NCBI GenBank assembly: GCA_940337035.1
Contig: CALNHX010000282.1
Coordinates: forward strand, 186,001-250,000
Direction: 5' to 3'
Length of the DNA stretch: 64,000 nt
Source of the DNA: Agriotes lineatus
Taxonomy: Eukaryota; Arthropoda; Insecta; Coleoptera; Elateridae
Below the pieces are notes generated by a model. It was not told the origin of the DNA and ran no database searches. It was given only the letters and a program-made list of their open reading frames with translations. Positions 33,407 through 46,710 of this stretch are shown one piece after another (position 1 is the stretch's first letter; each line of letters starts with the position of its first letter). The translations under genes were made by a program, and so were the position numbers.

Positions 33407-35920
33407 TAATATGTTCTCGTTTACTGCTTCTATTAGTAGCACTTGATCATCATCGGAACAGCAGAATATACGCTATCTTATATCTATATTTATGTAGTCT
33501 ACTTGTATTTCCATTGCACGGCATATACTTTTTAATGTAATTAATGCAATTTTAATGTATAGGTAACGTAAACGGTGTCGGTGAAGTATATGAGCATTGC
33601 TATACGCTATTTTCATGTTGAATTCGTCAAATAAGATCGATCTTATTCTAATGTGATTTTTAATATTATTGATGTATACAGTGTATACCCTTCAATTCCA
33701 TTTATTACATTTTCATTTAATTTATTTATTTACTGCGCATAGTTTATTGAATAGCAGGTTTTCCTTAGCGTTTATAGATTAGCGATTGACTACAGCTTTG
33801 TTTCTCTTGAATATCCTTTTCCCTTGTTTGATTATTCATATTTCTCGGTTGCCTTTTTTATATAAATTAAAAAAATAATAGCCAATACAACTATAATTAA
33901 AAAGTAAGCACGTTTAAAATTATATCTACTCGGGGTCTAGCTCTGTTTTTATTTGTTCTAATCCCAAATGGACTGGGTCTCTACATCCTACGATTTTATT
34001 ATTTTGATTTGTATAATTATTTTCTAATATATTGGCTTTTAATATAAATAGTTCTTATTTTTTTTATTAAATGCAATTGTTTAAATGCTGATTATTATTT
34101 AACTAGTGGGATCACTATAATACGGGATCTTTAAACTAATGGGAACTAAACACCGTCAAATATGGTCAAGTTGGCTTAAAATTTTAACAGTTACATCGGC
34201 TATTATATAAGATGCGTTGCCGAGGTGATAAAAAACGTAAGTAAATAGACGCCACTTTAACAAATCATTGCGACTGGAAATGCACAAAAAAGACGCCACA
34301 GAATATTGACTGTTTTGCTTTCAGGATAAGCACATTTCTGACTTTGTTTTGGCTTCTACGATGGATATTTAAAACTAAATCGGGCCCGCAGCAAGTTCCG
34401 CGACGAAATGGGCTCCTTATTCTCAGTTGGCCTGCCGTACAAGCCGCTAATATCTCGCCATCTGCCTGCAGCTCTTTCGCTCCTCTTTGCTCAACTCAAG
34501 TCCTTTGCCCCACACATTTGCTTCCTCAAGCTTCTAAGGCTCAAATTAATCTCAATAGGACCTCCAAAGCAGCCGCCAAAAAAACACCAGCTACAGCCGA
34601 AGCACAGTTGAAGACTTTTACTCTCTGCAGAGGTGCCAGGAATTAATGCAAAATCCTCTGCAGCTTATCAAAGACACTGTACTAAGTTGAAACACTTATT
34701 ATAATTGGAAAAATGGATATTTATTACCTTTTCAACTCATTTTTGTGGGGAAACCAAAATACACACCCAAAGCTTGACTTTGCTTCCCCCAATTGTTCTT
34801 GTTCACATCGATCTTAGATTGTTATTATCGAGTCAAAGCTTGTTCTGATTACAATTTCATATTCAAGTCAAGGCTAACGCTGTTTTTACTACATTTTTCA
34901 AATTGAAATTATTGCAGGCCAATGCTATTTTATACAACTGAAAATTCAAATTAGCATATTTAATGAACATTTTTAACCCGGCATTGGTCGCTACATGAAC
35001 GATTCGCTCACGTTTTTACAAATTAATTCGCCATTTTAGTGCAATGACAGGTACGGCCCCGCCATTTTTTTTAATCCCTACCCTATTCGTCAAGCACCGG
35101 CTAGTGGTATTATTTCATGAAAAAACAAGGCACAGTGCAATTGTGACAAGTAGTTTGGTAGGTGCCTGCGCTAGTGTGATCAAATCGCTAATTACCCGAC
35201 TAACCACGTTTACTTTTATATTTTCGTATTTGTTCTAAACATTTTTGATTTTGCGATCTTGCCAACGAGCCATTTGCACGGAACATACCACATTTACCTG
35301 CCCTAATTGTTTACAAGTTTCGGATAAGTCGGATATAAACTAGAGATCGAAGCAGAGTTTATATTATATCTTTTTTGGATTTGAATTTAACGATTTGAGT
35401 TGTATCTACACATGGTGTAAAAAATAAAGTTTTGTATATTCAATGAATAATTTTTTATTTTTATTTTAAGGTATGACGTTAACAGATATTGCCACATTAT
35501 GATTATAAGGTAATAATTGCCAATTATGAAAAAAACACACGTATACATTCAAAATGTCAGCTGTGAGCGAAACGCTCACGCGCGACCAACGGCGCGAAAC
35601 GAAACCTAGCGACTAATCCCGGGTTAAAATAATATTTGGAATTCTTGAATTATTATTAATTCCTATTATAGTTGCATTGGCAATCGCAATATATTTATTA
35701 TAGTCAAGTACAAAAGCAATTGCACAAACCAAAACATCATTTGGTTAAATAAATCTCGATATTCAGCCACTTGAAACAGTTGTAATGCCGTAATTCCTAT
35801 CAAATTTTGTGTTGCGGAGCCAGGATAGTGGTTTTCCTCCGACACTTCCCTTTCCATGTATTCTTCCTTTAATTATCGTTTGTAGTAATTTATTTTTTTA
35901 GTTTTTGAGAGTATATCCGA
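33407..35920. other. Unassigned AT-rich stretch with one GC-richer patch
   Basis: The patch at 34380-34650 opens two overlapping + frames but shows no domain, and the neighbouring splice signals are unremarkable. The stretch 35560-35625 (GAGCGAAACGCTCACGCGCG) is GC-rich and non-coding. Elsewhere nothing is recognised. Confidence 0.35.
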
Positions 35921-35926
35921 AACCCT

Positions 35927-37203
35927 TCATTTAATTCTGCTCATTGGCCCTTTTCCATTACCTACTCTCCTTAATACTTCTTCATTGGTTGTTCGCTCTA
36001 CCTTCAGGATTCGCCTGTATAACCACATTTTGAAGGCGTCGATCGTATTCATGATTGCTTTTTTCAGTGTCCAAGCCTCCGTACTATACAGTAACGTCGA
36101 CCTCCTAACGTAGCACTTAATTGCATTTTCAGAGCGAGTTGCAAGTGTTGTTTGCAAAGCATAGATTTATACTTGAGGAATGTATTTCTTGCTATTTCGA
36201 TTCCAATTTTAATTTCTTCATCAGGATTTAGGTCGGTATTTATCCAGCATTCTATGTACTTAAATCGTGTGATTTGTTCTATTACTGTTTGATTGATCGT
36301 TATTCGTGTTATTTCCAGGCGGGTTGTTTATTATATATCATGAGTTTAGTTTTATTAATATTTATTTTCAAGTCAATTTCCTCATTTGCTTCGTTTATGT
36401 TGTTAATAAGGAGCTGCAGATCTTCTAAACTCTGCTAGTGCAGCGGTATCACAGCATACCTTATGTTTTTTATAATTTCGCCATTTATGTTTATACCTTT
36501 CGTTTGTTTCCATAAAGCCTTTTGAAAAATACATTGATAACACAGGCCTGCAAATTGAGATTTTTTGATTTTTTTTTCACCGTAATGGGTGAATCGTATG
36601 TATTTTGGTGCGCTGAGTCCAAATATGACCTCAGTTTTTCTCCAGCACGTAGGGATTTTCCGCAAAATGAAAAAGAAAGTTATGCAAAACCTGCAGTACA
36701 TATAGGTAAAAATGCATTTTGAAATAAAAAAAAATATATTACTAGTGGTTTATTTACATTTTTAAATACAATTTGATAAAAATAATATGTAGTATATACA
36801 ATAAGGATTTATAATTCTCTATAATATCTACATCTTTTTCACCCAAAACTCCGTTTTGAGCTTTTCCGTTTGTGTGGGATGTCTGGAAGTTCTCTATGAA
36901 TATATGTTGAACAGGACTGGGGACTAGACACATCCCTGTCCCAACATTTCTTTTTATGGGACATTCTTGCGTGTGTTCACCACCTATTTGTACCACAGTT
37001 CTTTGATTCCAATATATATTCTTTATAAGCTTGATATCCCTTCCATCAAGTCCAATGTTTTCAAGATCCTTCAGTAATTTCTCGTGTTGTACTCTGTCGA
37101 AAGCCTTTACAAGGCTTATAGAGCAGACATATTCCGATTTTTGAAATTCTCTACATTTCCATAACAAAACGTTCTTCATGCTGAACTTTAAGATATGGCT
37201 CAT
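35927..37203 (-). pseudogene. APE-type LINE relic, second family
   Basis: The - strand begins (37203) before VKAFDRVQHEKLLKDLENIG, the RT block holding the first catalytic Asp (AFD), then LDGRDIKLIKNIYWNQRTVV and GGEHTQECPIKR. The following GVRQGCxLSP block is garbled. Further on come DLQLLINNINEANEEIDLKI, NINKTKLMIYN (~36340-36400), and a C-terminal stretch ENAIKCYVRRSTLLYSTEAW, MWLYRRILK, TNEEVLRRVGNGK (35927-36157). The FADD region lies between the fragments and is degraded. The LDGRD motif distinguishes it from the LINE at 26890-30062. Confidence 0.7.
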
Positions 37204-38099
37204 TAAACTGATTAAACGAAAATCCTATGTTTTTGCGTTAGTTTTCTGAATACATTAATTGTAGCTAAAATATGCTATATAATAATTGAACGAAGAAATT
37301 TTAAGAAACTTAGTTTTTAAAACAAAATTATTAGATTACTCTCTTGATTCTTTAGTTATATTTAGTTGTGTCTTAGGTTGTACCAACAGGGCTTGATACA
37401 TTTTAGTGTACGATAATCTTAAGAGGCTGTTTCGCTTGTATACGGTAGTTTCATCTTGTATTTGACAACAGTTTTGAAGTTGTATTGTCATGTACAGTAT
37501 TGCACTCTGCTAATTTTTCATTACGTAGGCACTCAAAATTATCCCCTAGCATATAGCACTAATCTAAGGAAATGGTTAGCAGTGAATATGTTAAATGATG
37601 CTATAAAATATAATCAATCAAAATGCCGCCCCTTTGATTAGCAGCCGATGTCCGGTGAACAACCTATACACCTACACACGGCGGCCCTGCGGATTTGTTT
37701 CATATACTAACCATTTTGTAAATGCATCGTTTATTCTGGGCCAGATTTTAATAAATAGCTCAATTTGCACATTTACAGGGCTAAGCGATCTATTGTCTAT
37801 TTATCTTGTCCTTGGTTATGCCTCTGTTATCTCATTCATTTCCTTGAGTTATTTCTTTGTAGTCTCTATCGGTAGAAAATACACTGGACTGTAATGAAAC
37901 GCAAACACAGTTATGAACTGTATCATTTTCCTCTGTGAAATTACATCTTAATTGCAATTCTGTCTAATTAAAAGTACACTGGCGTGTTCCACCACCAACA
38001 CTCTTGACATTTAATTTCACTTCCCTATACATACAACGGTACTGTAATACCACTCATTCAATCTAATTGAAATTTATTAGTTTCTCAAAAATGAAGCGA
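37204..38099. other. Unassigned stretch
   Basis: Short frames only; no domain or repeat partner seen. Confidence 0.4.
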
Positions 38100-40442
38100 T
38101 GTGCAAACAGGGCCGGTCTGGCCCTGCCGGGTGCCGGTGATTGCCGGTCAAATGGGGGCCAAATGAAATTTTAAAATGTGAGAAGACGTTCAGAATCATT
38201 GAAGACGTGCAGAAAGAGAAATCTTTGAAGTACTTACTGTACAGCATCGCCACAGATTTTGTGGCGTTTGTGAACGTTTAGCTGAAAATTAAGTCCATAT
38301 TGAAATTGAATCGAACTTAGCCTCAAAGCGAAACCCGATTGAAAAGTAAAGAGCGGACGACTTAGCTGCTGCTGAAGCTAAAGTAATTGACACATCGCCC
38401 ACAAAAAAGTTCGAAAGCGATATTTACGTATTATGTGATCATTGATACAGCAGTACAGCAGATAAAACGTGTTTTCTTCAATGAAGAACCTGTTAAGAAG
38501 GATCCAAGAAATTTCAAGAACCTCAAGAGTAGCCCAACTTACTGGGACCAATCGCGCTTAGCTGTATAAAGAATGGTCCAATTTGCGATTCCTTATGAAG
38601 ACTACAATGCAGTTAAAATTCTGACTGAGACTTCCCATTCAAGGACGATGATCGCAGCGTTACTGAAGATTATGAAGAACAGTCTAACACATTATTTGCA
38701 ATGGATGAAATCTAACATATTCACTGAATCGTTTAAGTTTAAGTGTCAAGAAATGGCGAAGTGCAAAACTTTTACTTCAAATGAATAACTAATACTCTTC
38801 AAAGCAGTAATACTTCAGTATGGTAATAGCTAGTTATAAAACAAGTACATAATGTAGAACTTTATTGGATAAGTGTATTTTATGGCTGAGCCAGAAGTCA
38901 GATTATGTACGAGTTGTTTGCAAATGGTTATGTTGGATATTGCCAAGAATTAATTTTGACGCTGACCGCTGACAATGGAATTTTTGGGTAGATAGTGACT
39001 ATAGCGTAAATGTTGTTTGTGAAAATAATCAAAATCGTTAGATCAACTATTTAGAAAATAGTAGTTTGTATACCAAGGCACTGAAGCTTTTTATCACGAA
39101 TATGGATGTAGTTGCCGAGGCCCGTAGGGCCAACGCAGGGATAAAAAGGAACTTCAGTGACGAGGAGTATATTATGTTTTTTTTAAATTGTGAAATTGTG
39201 ATATTATAACATTTTAACCAACTTGTGTAGGTTATGTTAACGTCGGTTGACGTTTACCTATCGCCCCGCCGCGCCACCTAGAAAAAGTCGCAAAACAATG
39301 GATTACTTCATTGCCGATTTCTCGTCTTTTAACGACGAAATCGAGGTACTTCACTGCCGATTTAAAAAAAATATTTTTTCTACGACCACCACTAAAAGTA
39401 GGCTTTTTAGCGCTAGTTTTTTTCACTAAACGTGACGTTTTATGATTTAGCGTGTTTAAAATGAGCTCAGCTGTTTACTTTTAGCCCATGTGCTAAAAGT
39501 GAAGTGAGGTTATAAAACTACAATTTTAAACAAGAAGTGAGGTTGTAAAGTTATTCTAGTTACTTCTTGCGTTAGAGGTAACGTGTTTTTTAAATAATTA
39601 AAGCGTTATGTAATGAATAAAGTCAGATGTGTACTATTATAATTACCTTTGATAACTGACTTTGACAGTACTGGCTTCAGAAACATTCACCTGCGCGTCA
39701 AGGCCAACTCTTTATTATGACATAAATTATAACTGTCATAAATGCAAACCTTTGTTAAATCCACATTTGTGGATTAATAACAGAAAATTTAAGGTCGTAG
39801 AAAAAATATTGTATGCAAACTCGGGCTAAAAGTGTTATTGCACTCGACATGTTATGAAACGCAGCCTTCGGCTTCGTTTCATGTCTCGTGCATAAACATC
39901 AACTTTTAGGACTTGTTGCATAAATAGCTATTTTCTCGAGTTTTTGACACAGTGAAACCAAAGTCTGTTGCCATCCTTCCAAAACTTTATAAAACGTCTC
40001 TGTAAAAGTTTATTATAAAAATCTATCTGTACCTTGTGGAACTTACGTATATTAGGTACATTCCGGGAAATGAATTTTCGCCCAGTCGTTTCGAATGGCA
40101 CCGCAAGGGCACAGAGCACCGCAACAAGTTCCAAGTTGAAGAGTCGGCCGGAAAAGTCATGCAACTATTTTTTGGGACTTACAAGGAACTCTGTTGATTG
40201 ATTACACTCCGAAGACTGCACACTTACGGAGCGAATTTATGCACCTCCCCTCGTAGTTTTATAGTTAATGTCAGTAAATACTGTAGTACAAGTGCACAGA
40301 TATTTTCCTGGATTTTATATTAGTTACTAATTTTGGTGTAATATGCTGAAGGTTTAGGAGGAGTCAAGAGGGTGATAAATCATGTATCATTTAAGAGTTG
40401 GGGCCTGGGTCCACCACTAACCAGTCCGGCCCTGTGTACAAA
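38100..40442 (+). mobile_element. Degraded hAT element (CAGGGCCGGTCTGG tips)
   Basis: The element spans 38108-40434: CAGGGCCGGTCTGGCC at the left pairs with CCAGTCCGGCCCTG at the right. The flanks TGTGCAAA (38100-38107) and TGTACAAA (40435-40442) are an 8-base target duplication with one mismatch. Near 38400-38530 the + frame IIDTAVQQIKRVFF recalls the segment of hAT transposases where residues such as FYIIIDTxLxQIxxRF precede the C-terminal domain. The rest of the coding region is unrecognisable. Small hairpins occur inside at ~39085-39165 and ~39855-39880. Confidence 0.7.
38380..38790 (+). pseudogene. hAT transposase remnant
   Basis: Two + frames (38387-38569 and 38573-38788), separated by a single stop, appear to be one former coding stretch: YYVIIDTAVQQIKRVFFNEE, then FAIPYEDYNAVKILTET and later KSNIFTESFKFKCQEMAK. 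Only the first block suggests hAT; no catalytic residue can be placed. Support comes mainly from the flanking hAT tips. Confidence 0.4.
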
Positions 40443-42160
40443 GACTGCAAAGTCGACTTCCCGATGATTTGTTTGGGGGAAGATATTCTGTTTACTCGTA
40501 TTGTACACGAGTGTAGTACCGAGTCGAATCATGTATTTCTCCGTAATAAAAACAGTGCATTTTTTATATTTCCAAATAGACACAAAATTATGTGTAAGTG
40601 CATAGTTAACGCAATTTCTTTTAAATTCAAATAGCATTGTTGGTACTACCAGCACAAAAAAAACCAATATGATATAAATTCAACTAACTAAATAAATGTA
40701 TATAAATGTTTACGTCGGAATTCACACAATTATTATATTAGTGATGGAATTGCAACATCGCAAATAAAATTGTAACTTACCTGGGTTGCTTATTCTTTGT
40801 GAGTTGACTATGCTGCATAAATCTCAGGATTTTGTTTTTTTCAGTAACCGCATTAAATTTCCGATAACGTTTTTGTTATGTCTTCAGTAATGCAAAACTG
40901 TAATTGATTGCATCGCGATTTCACGGAATACATGTAGGTAGTTATTGCGCTGCGTATGTGCTATTTTAAAGATAAATACACATATAATTGCAGAACATCC
41001 AGAATAATTACAAAGGTTAACTAACTCTTTACCAAAACATCACTAGATACCTATTTTAACAGCTAAGATATCACACGCCAGTTTTCAAAATTCCGCTAAA
41101 TAGTATAACAGCTTACTGCGAATCAGCTTGTAGGAGCTCATTTCTGGAGAATAATCATATCAGTTAAAGAATGTCTACAAAGTATTAATAATGCTTAAAT
41201 TTACCTGACATCTAGAGTTCATATACTTATCGACTTCGCAACCAAACCTTTTTTTTATATTTTTCTTCAACTGACATGCTTTACAGTTTCGGAGATATAA
41301 GTTTATAATTTCTCCAGTGATGTTGACGTATTGTTTCTTGAGTCGATTATGACTGGTTATTATGAAAACAATTCTAAGAACTTGCATTTTCACTAGTTGT
41401 TTGTAATTAACCGATTTCATCGGGCTTTAGGCAATGAATGAAGTAACCATTGATGCTTCGAATTAGTTTGTATTGATGGAAATCTTCGGTTAGACCGGGT
41501 AAAAATGTCTTCATATTACATTAGGCCGCAATTTATTCTTAGGTATGTGATATGTGATTAACCACGTTACTTGTAAGTAGGTAATTACTATTTTACTCTT
41601 ATATGCCTAATTTGTTCCCCTTTTAAATTTATCTACATGACAATCGAATTGGCTTTTGTTTGCTGCATTGATCATGAATTCAACTTAGTCGTCGATATTG
41701 TCTTCATCGAAGGTCTAATCGTCTAATCGTTGATCGCTTGTGGGCGCATTTTCGAGTTGGAGCTGTGAGGAGTTGTGTTTGGTGGCAAGACGAACTGATC
41801 GAGCCGATCATATTATATGTTTTCCCTGTGCTCATAAAGTCAGGTACCTTCTCTTCGTATGTATTTGGTTTATGGTACATTGTGCAACCATAGTTTGAAT
41901 TAGAATTTTCTGCTTAATCCCTTTAAGTGCTAACGTGACACTGCTGAAGAGCTATATGTGCAACCATTGGATCAACCATGCAGTTCCACTCAACCATCAA
42001 TTATAGATTTTGCTTTAAAATATCGTAATTAATTGTTCATATAACTTTACTAGTTGCATATATGAAAGTGTAAGAGATTTGTTTTGTAAAATTTTATGGA
42101 ATATTTAAAAGTAAATATTCTTTTTATTATACATCAATCTGCACTGTTTTCAGTGTATCT
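40443..42160. other. Unassigned stretch
   Basis: AT-rich sequence with short frames on both strands at 40380-40667 that mirror each other. No domain seen. Confidence 0.4.
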
Positions 42161-42890
42161 GTACACGAATACCAATAAGAGGAATCCTGCTTCTCCTAGG
42201 CGACTTTAACGCTAAAGTATGTGTAACACAAAATACGAACATCTACGAAACATTGTCGGAAAATGAACAATGTAATGTGGACGACTAATCCAATTTTGTC
42301 AGCAACATCTAAGAATCGCAATTTTGTTAGAAAATAGCCTCTTCATACATGACCAGTACATTTTTAACGTCCTCCTTCCTCCTTAAACGCACAACATTTT
42401 TTTTTAAATTGAAAGGAAGAACAAACAAACGTAAAAGAAATAACATATTTATTTAGGGACAATAGCGGACTACAATAATTAACTATAATAACAATATTGC
42501 AAGATATGATATTATGTTATCACAATCGAAGAATGAAATCGGTTATTATTTAATTAATATGAAATATATCTATCAAGATTGATAGTGTTACATACATTCG
42601 ATGTAGGAAGTTACCACAGAATGTTTAGAGCAAAGATAGTCATAAATAAAAAACTCGAAAGACAGAAGCTACATCAAAGGAAAATAAATATAAAGCGGGA
42701 AGAGGCCCGGATATAGACAAATGTGTATAGAAAAGAAGCAAGTGACAGAGATTACACAAGAAAGTGTTAAAGAATACTGATTGACAAGAGAAGATAGATG
42801 AACATGGAAAATGAAAAATGGAACTGTAGAATATACAGAGCTTGAAACAATAAGGAAGCCGACCTGCGATTAATTAATAAAATAAGCAAT
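42160..42890 (+). pseudogene. APE-type LINE relic: endonuclease and linker fragment
   Basis: The + strand reads GILLLLGDFNAKVCVTQNTN; the GDFNAKVG block carries catalytic residues of APE endonucleases. From about 42610 it reads RMFRAKIVINKKLERQKLHQ and RKINIKREEAR, like the charged linker between endonuclease and RT. Intervening parts are deleted and full of stops. Confidence 0.6.
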
Positions 42891-42961
42891 GGTAGTCAAA
42901 ATCGCAGATCAACCCCCCTACCATTTATACACCACGGCAGCTCTGAAAAACTCTTTCTTTA

Positions 42962-43045
42962 CTCACCGCGATGGCCGAACTAGCTCAATTATCGGCGGCC
43001 TTAGATCGTAGGTTCAAATCATCAGCTATGCACCCTGGAATGTCT
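42962..43045 (+). repeat. Possible tRNA-derived SINE head
   Basis: GATGGCCGAACTAGCTCAAT resembles a Leu/Ser-type tRNA A box, and ~40 bases later GGTTCAAATCA resembles a B box (GGTTCGANTCC). GGCCTTAGATCGTA lies between, as in many insect SINE heads. The cloverleaf is not intact, so this is not a functional tRNA gene. A tail beyond 43045 could not be delimited. Confidence 0.4.
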
Positions 43046-45728
43046 TCAAAAAAGGAAAGGAAATGGAAATGGGCGCCAGAAATCAAAAGATTTCAAATAA
43101 TAAGAAGAAAAATAAATTGCAAGTGACTAGCATTTAATTAATCATTAATAAAAGTTTTGAAATGTCAGTAATCAATGATCAGGATAATTAAAATGTAAAT
43201 AATGTAATAACAAAATTGTGTATCTTAACTGAAGGTTGCGACACGCATAAAATTAAGAACCCCTTTCGGGTTATTTTAATAATTTACCAAAAACATTCGT
43301 GGGATATGCATACCTCAGTCATTTAATTAAACCTTCTGTTAGGCTATTGACAATAAAAAAAGCGTGACTGTACCTTTTACAGAGGGTTGAAATACATAAA
43401 AATAGCAAATTTAAATACTGGGCATAATTAGATATAAGCATGAAAATTTAATGTAAAAAGCAAGAGCATGTATCAAATTGAACATTACATTTTAATAATT
43501 GCAAAACGTAGGCATTTAAATTTTAAATAAATGTAAAATCCAGGTATAAAAATCCGACAAATCTCGGAACTAACCACGCTTCTCCAGCGCGCACAAATGG
43601 CTAACAGCAAACCCAGCCCGGGGTAGCTGCACCCTTCGGTTCAAATAAGTTAGTCGTGAACTGCGACCATATCGTTGAAATCGACGTGGATGCGCCGAAA
43701 ACTGCTGCAGAAGCATCCCCAAAAAGACCGCAACGCCGAACCCAGCAGGTGTCGAAAGTGCGATAAGGCTTGGCCTCCGAGAAAAACTCGTGTATGAAGC
43801 TGGTAATTAAGAGCTGAGAAAAATATAATTACTATGCGAATAATAAAACAGCAAAGCGCCATCGTACCTGATCAAAATCAGCCCTTAGGAAACACACACT
43901 GCTCATTAAATTAATTGAGCGCACGTAAATTGACTTGAACATAAACTTTAGCCACGCCGAACGCGGCGGGCAAAGCGAAGACAGCAAGTGCCAAGTACCA
44001 ACAATTCGTGCCCAAAGGCAAGCTCGGACTCTGATAAGAAATAGCGCGGAGGTCGAGAGGGCATTGCGCAAATGATAAGAGCTTGATGCAGGTAGAAAAT
44101 ACGCTGCTTTGGAAAATTTACGAATTTGAAATGCAAAAGGATTTATAATTTAACTAAAAATATACAGGTTAAGCCTAATATAATTGGATAAATGGCGAAA
44201 CAATTAGGCTAAGCCAAAAAATTTTTTCAAGCTAAATAAATTAATTAGAAGAAACCTTAGAAACCACAGAAAAGATAAATATAAAACCTTAGTAAAAAAA
44301 TAGAAGAAAGCAACAACATGAAATATTTAAGGTCCACCCTAGGAAGAAAACAAATACATTGGATACACATAATAAGCAGTAACAAAGAAAGAGCAAATGT
44401 TAAAAGTACTTTATGTTTTGTATTATCGTTTTCCATTTATTTGGTTAAGTAGGTTCCTTATTTCTTTTATATTAGAAGAGAAAGTAACATTTTCAAGATA
44501 ATAAAGGTTGATGTTCAACATAAACAAATTTTTAAAAATACGTTCGATCGTCAACACTGCTGTCATTCGGTTTAAGGTGAAAATATCGTCGCCCTTATCC
44601 CAGGAACACGCATTTGTAAAATTGATGTTTTGAGAAAACGAAGTTCCAATTTTTAATGACTTTCAATAGGAAAAATTACCTTTAGATCAAAACTATTTAG
44701 AATTCGAAGAATTGTTGCTTTTCTAACTTCATTTAAGTCAGTAAATGCTGAATAAACTCAATTGCTATTGTTCAATACAACTCCATTATAAAAGTGTTAC
44801 GTCACCATCACATGTACAGGTTTTTGGCGATACTATAATAATGAAAGTATGGAGATACCTACATACATATTCATTCATTCATTCATAATCTATAGCCTCT
44901 TTTACCTTTCGGTGTCGAGGACCATTCATCCCTCGCGGGGCAAAAAGTAAAATCCTAAAATATCATATTTGAAGCAGGATTATCTCATAATATAAAGTAA
45001 ATTTACGAAGTTGCGTTTTTTGCTTGTAAAATTACTTTAATTTTTGCAATGTGTTAAACGTTGGTGCCGGTCGTGAAGGAGGAAAACTAATCGGTGTTAT
45101 TAGAAACTATTGGCACTTACGTTGGAACAATTTGTATAACTAATTGTTAAGCCGATTATTGGTTATTAAACTTCGATGGGAACTGGTTGTTATGTGGCTT
45201 TAATGAAATTTGCCTATTGAGCTAATGGTAAGGTTGAGTAACTGTACGAACTTCGAAATGCAGTATAATCATAGGGGGCAGGATCAGTGATATATTATTT
45301 AGATTTTACTTCTGGGTTGGCCTCGTCAAAATATTAGCTTTCTCTCCGTTTTCAGTGAAAATGGGCCTTTCTAATGCCGCAATTTGCAATAATGCGAACT
45401 TTGAAATTAAATATAGGGGTAGTAATTGGATTAACTGGAATAAGACCTCATTATTGCTAAATACAGGTTTCCATGCTGGCGTCGCAAGCTGCCAATTAAA
45501 AGCTGCTTCTTCAACGTTCGATCAGAATGGGATTGGCATAATTATAGTACAGAGTGTAGAATAATAAATAACTCATTAATATATTATGATACGTATAAAA
45601 GTAAAAGTTCTTCAGCTGCACAATATCAGCAGCTGGGCAGTAATATTGAAGTATAGTTTTATAAATTGAAATGTATTCCTTAATCCTGCATTTGGACTTA
45701 TTCCTTAATCCTGCATTTGGACTGATTT
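43046..45728. other. Unassigned region with GC-richer patches
   Basis: Two patches (43570-43790, 43940-44090) are richer in GC than their surroundings. A short + frame in the first reads VVNCDHIVEIDVDAPKTAAE before a stop, with no known domain. The patches might be retroelement untranslated sequence. Nothing else is recognised. Confidence 0.3.
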
Positions 45729-45931
45729 TTACTTCCCTCGCCTGAAAGACGAAGGAAGTATTGTAGTCACGAAGAAATCACCTTCCGAGATTTCTTCAGA
45801 TCTTCACGTTTCTGGGTCCCTAGATGACAAAAAACTGGTTTTCTCAATTCCGTCTGTCTGTCTGTCTGTTGGCGGTATAACTCAAAAAATATTTGTCGGA
45901 GGAAGGCGATATTTTGCATACACATTATTTA
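45729..45931 (+). repeat. Interspersed repeat with (GTCT)n core, copy 2
   Basis: The order GGAAGTATTGTAGTCACGAA, TTCAGATCTTCACGTTTCTG, GTCTGTCTGTCTGTTGGCGG, TATAACTCAAAAA parallels copy 1 at 2068. The mariner-superfamily element at 45932 inserted at its right side. Confidence 0.6.
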
Positions 45932-46442
45932 TACCGGCTGACCACGAAAGTTGTTAGCTCCCTAGTTTTCCATGGTTTTCAAAATAAAAATTTCAAACTT
46001 TTAGGGTAAAATGTACTTATAGGGTGACATTTTTTAGCGCAAATAAACATTTAAAATCACTTCCGGTTCAACCGGAAGTGGTAGCAACTTTTTTACTTTA
46101 AATAGAAACCTTCCATTTTGATTCAATATTTGAAATGTGCAAAAAATTACTTTGCCAATGACGTATCAGTGGCCTCCTGAGTCACTTTTTAACAAATCTC
46201 AAAGATGGCCGTAAATTCGTTAAAACAACATAACTGTTAGATACTAGGCCATGGAAACGTTGAAATGGTTGGTGTCAGGTTGTATAATAATGTCTAATCA
46301 ATTTGTTAGAGAAACACGGATGAACTAACAAGTATTTTACGGACTACCATATTTTCCAATAAATAAACCGAAATTACTTGTTTCTTTCAAATAGCAATAT
46401 ATATTTTATTTATTACCGTCAGGTAGCTTATTAAATCACCTT
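45932..46442 (+). repeat. Left long TIR of the mariner-superfamily element
   Basis: The arm includes an internal small palindrome ACTTCCGGTTCAACCGGAAGT (centre ~46068), present in both arms. Confidence 0.85.
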
Positions 46443-46710
46443 TTCAATTATGTGTAATAAGTCAGTGATTATGGTTAAAATGACAGCAAATTTAAATTGA
46501 AATCATTTAAGGGATACTTTTTAACTCTTCCTATTTAATTTGCTTAAGTAAAACACGCAAGACCTGAATATCAAATAAAATACCTATAAAATGGCAAATG
46601 CAGTATGGTTTGGAAACAAAAGAGCAATGCTTTTTCTTTCATAAGACTGTCATTTTGAGTTTTCTGTGTTGGTTACAAAGTATTGTTTGTGTCTAAAATA
46701 GTTAATAAAA

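Noticed and set aside
33420..33480. CSDDDQVLLIEA on the - strand, like a LINE FADD box
   Set aside because: No other RT block can be read on either side, so the resemblance may be accidental.
34344..34646. 100-codon + frame
   Set aside because: No homology recognised, an overlapping frame is equally open, and composition resembles random GC-richer sequence.
42960..43045. Functional tRNA gene
   Set aside because: A and B boxes are present but no cloverleaf with acceptor and anticodon stems can be drawn.
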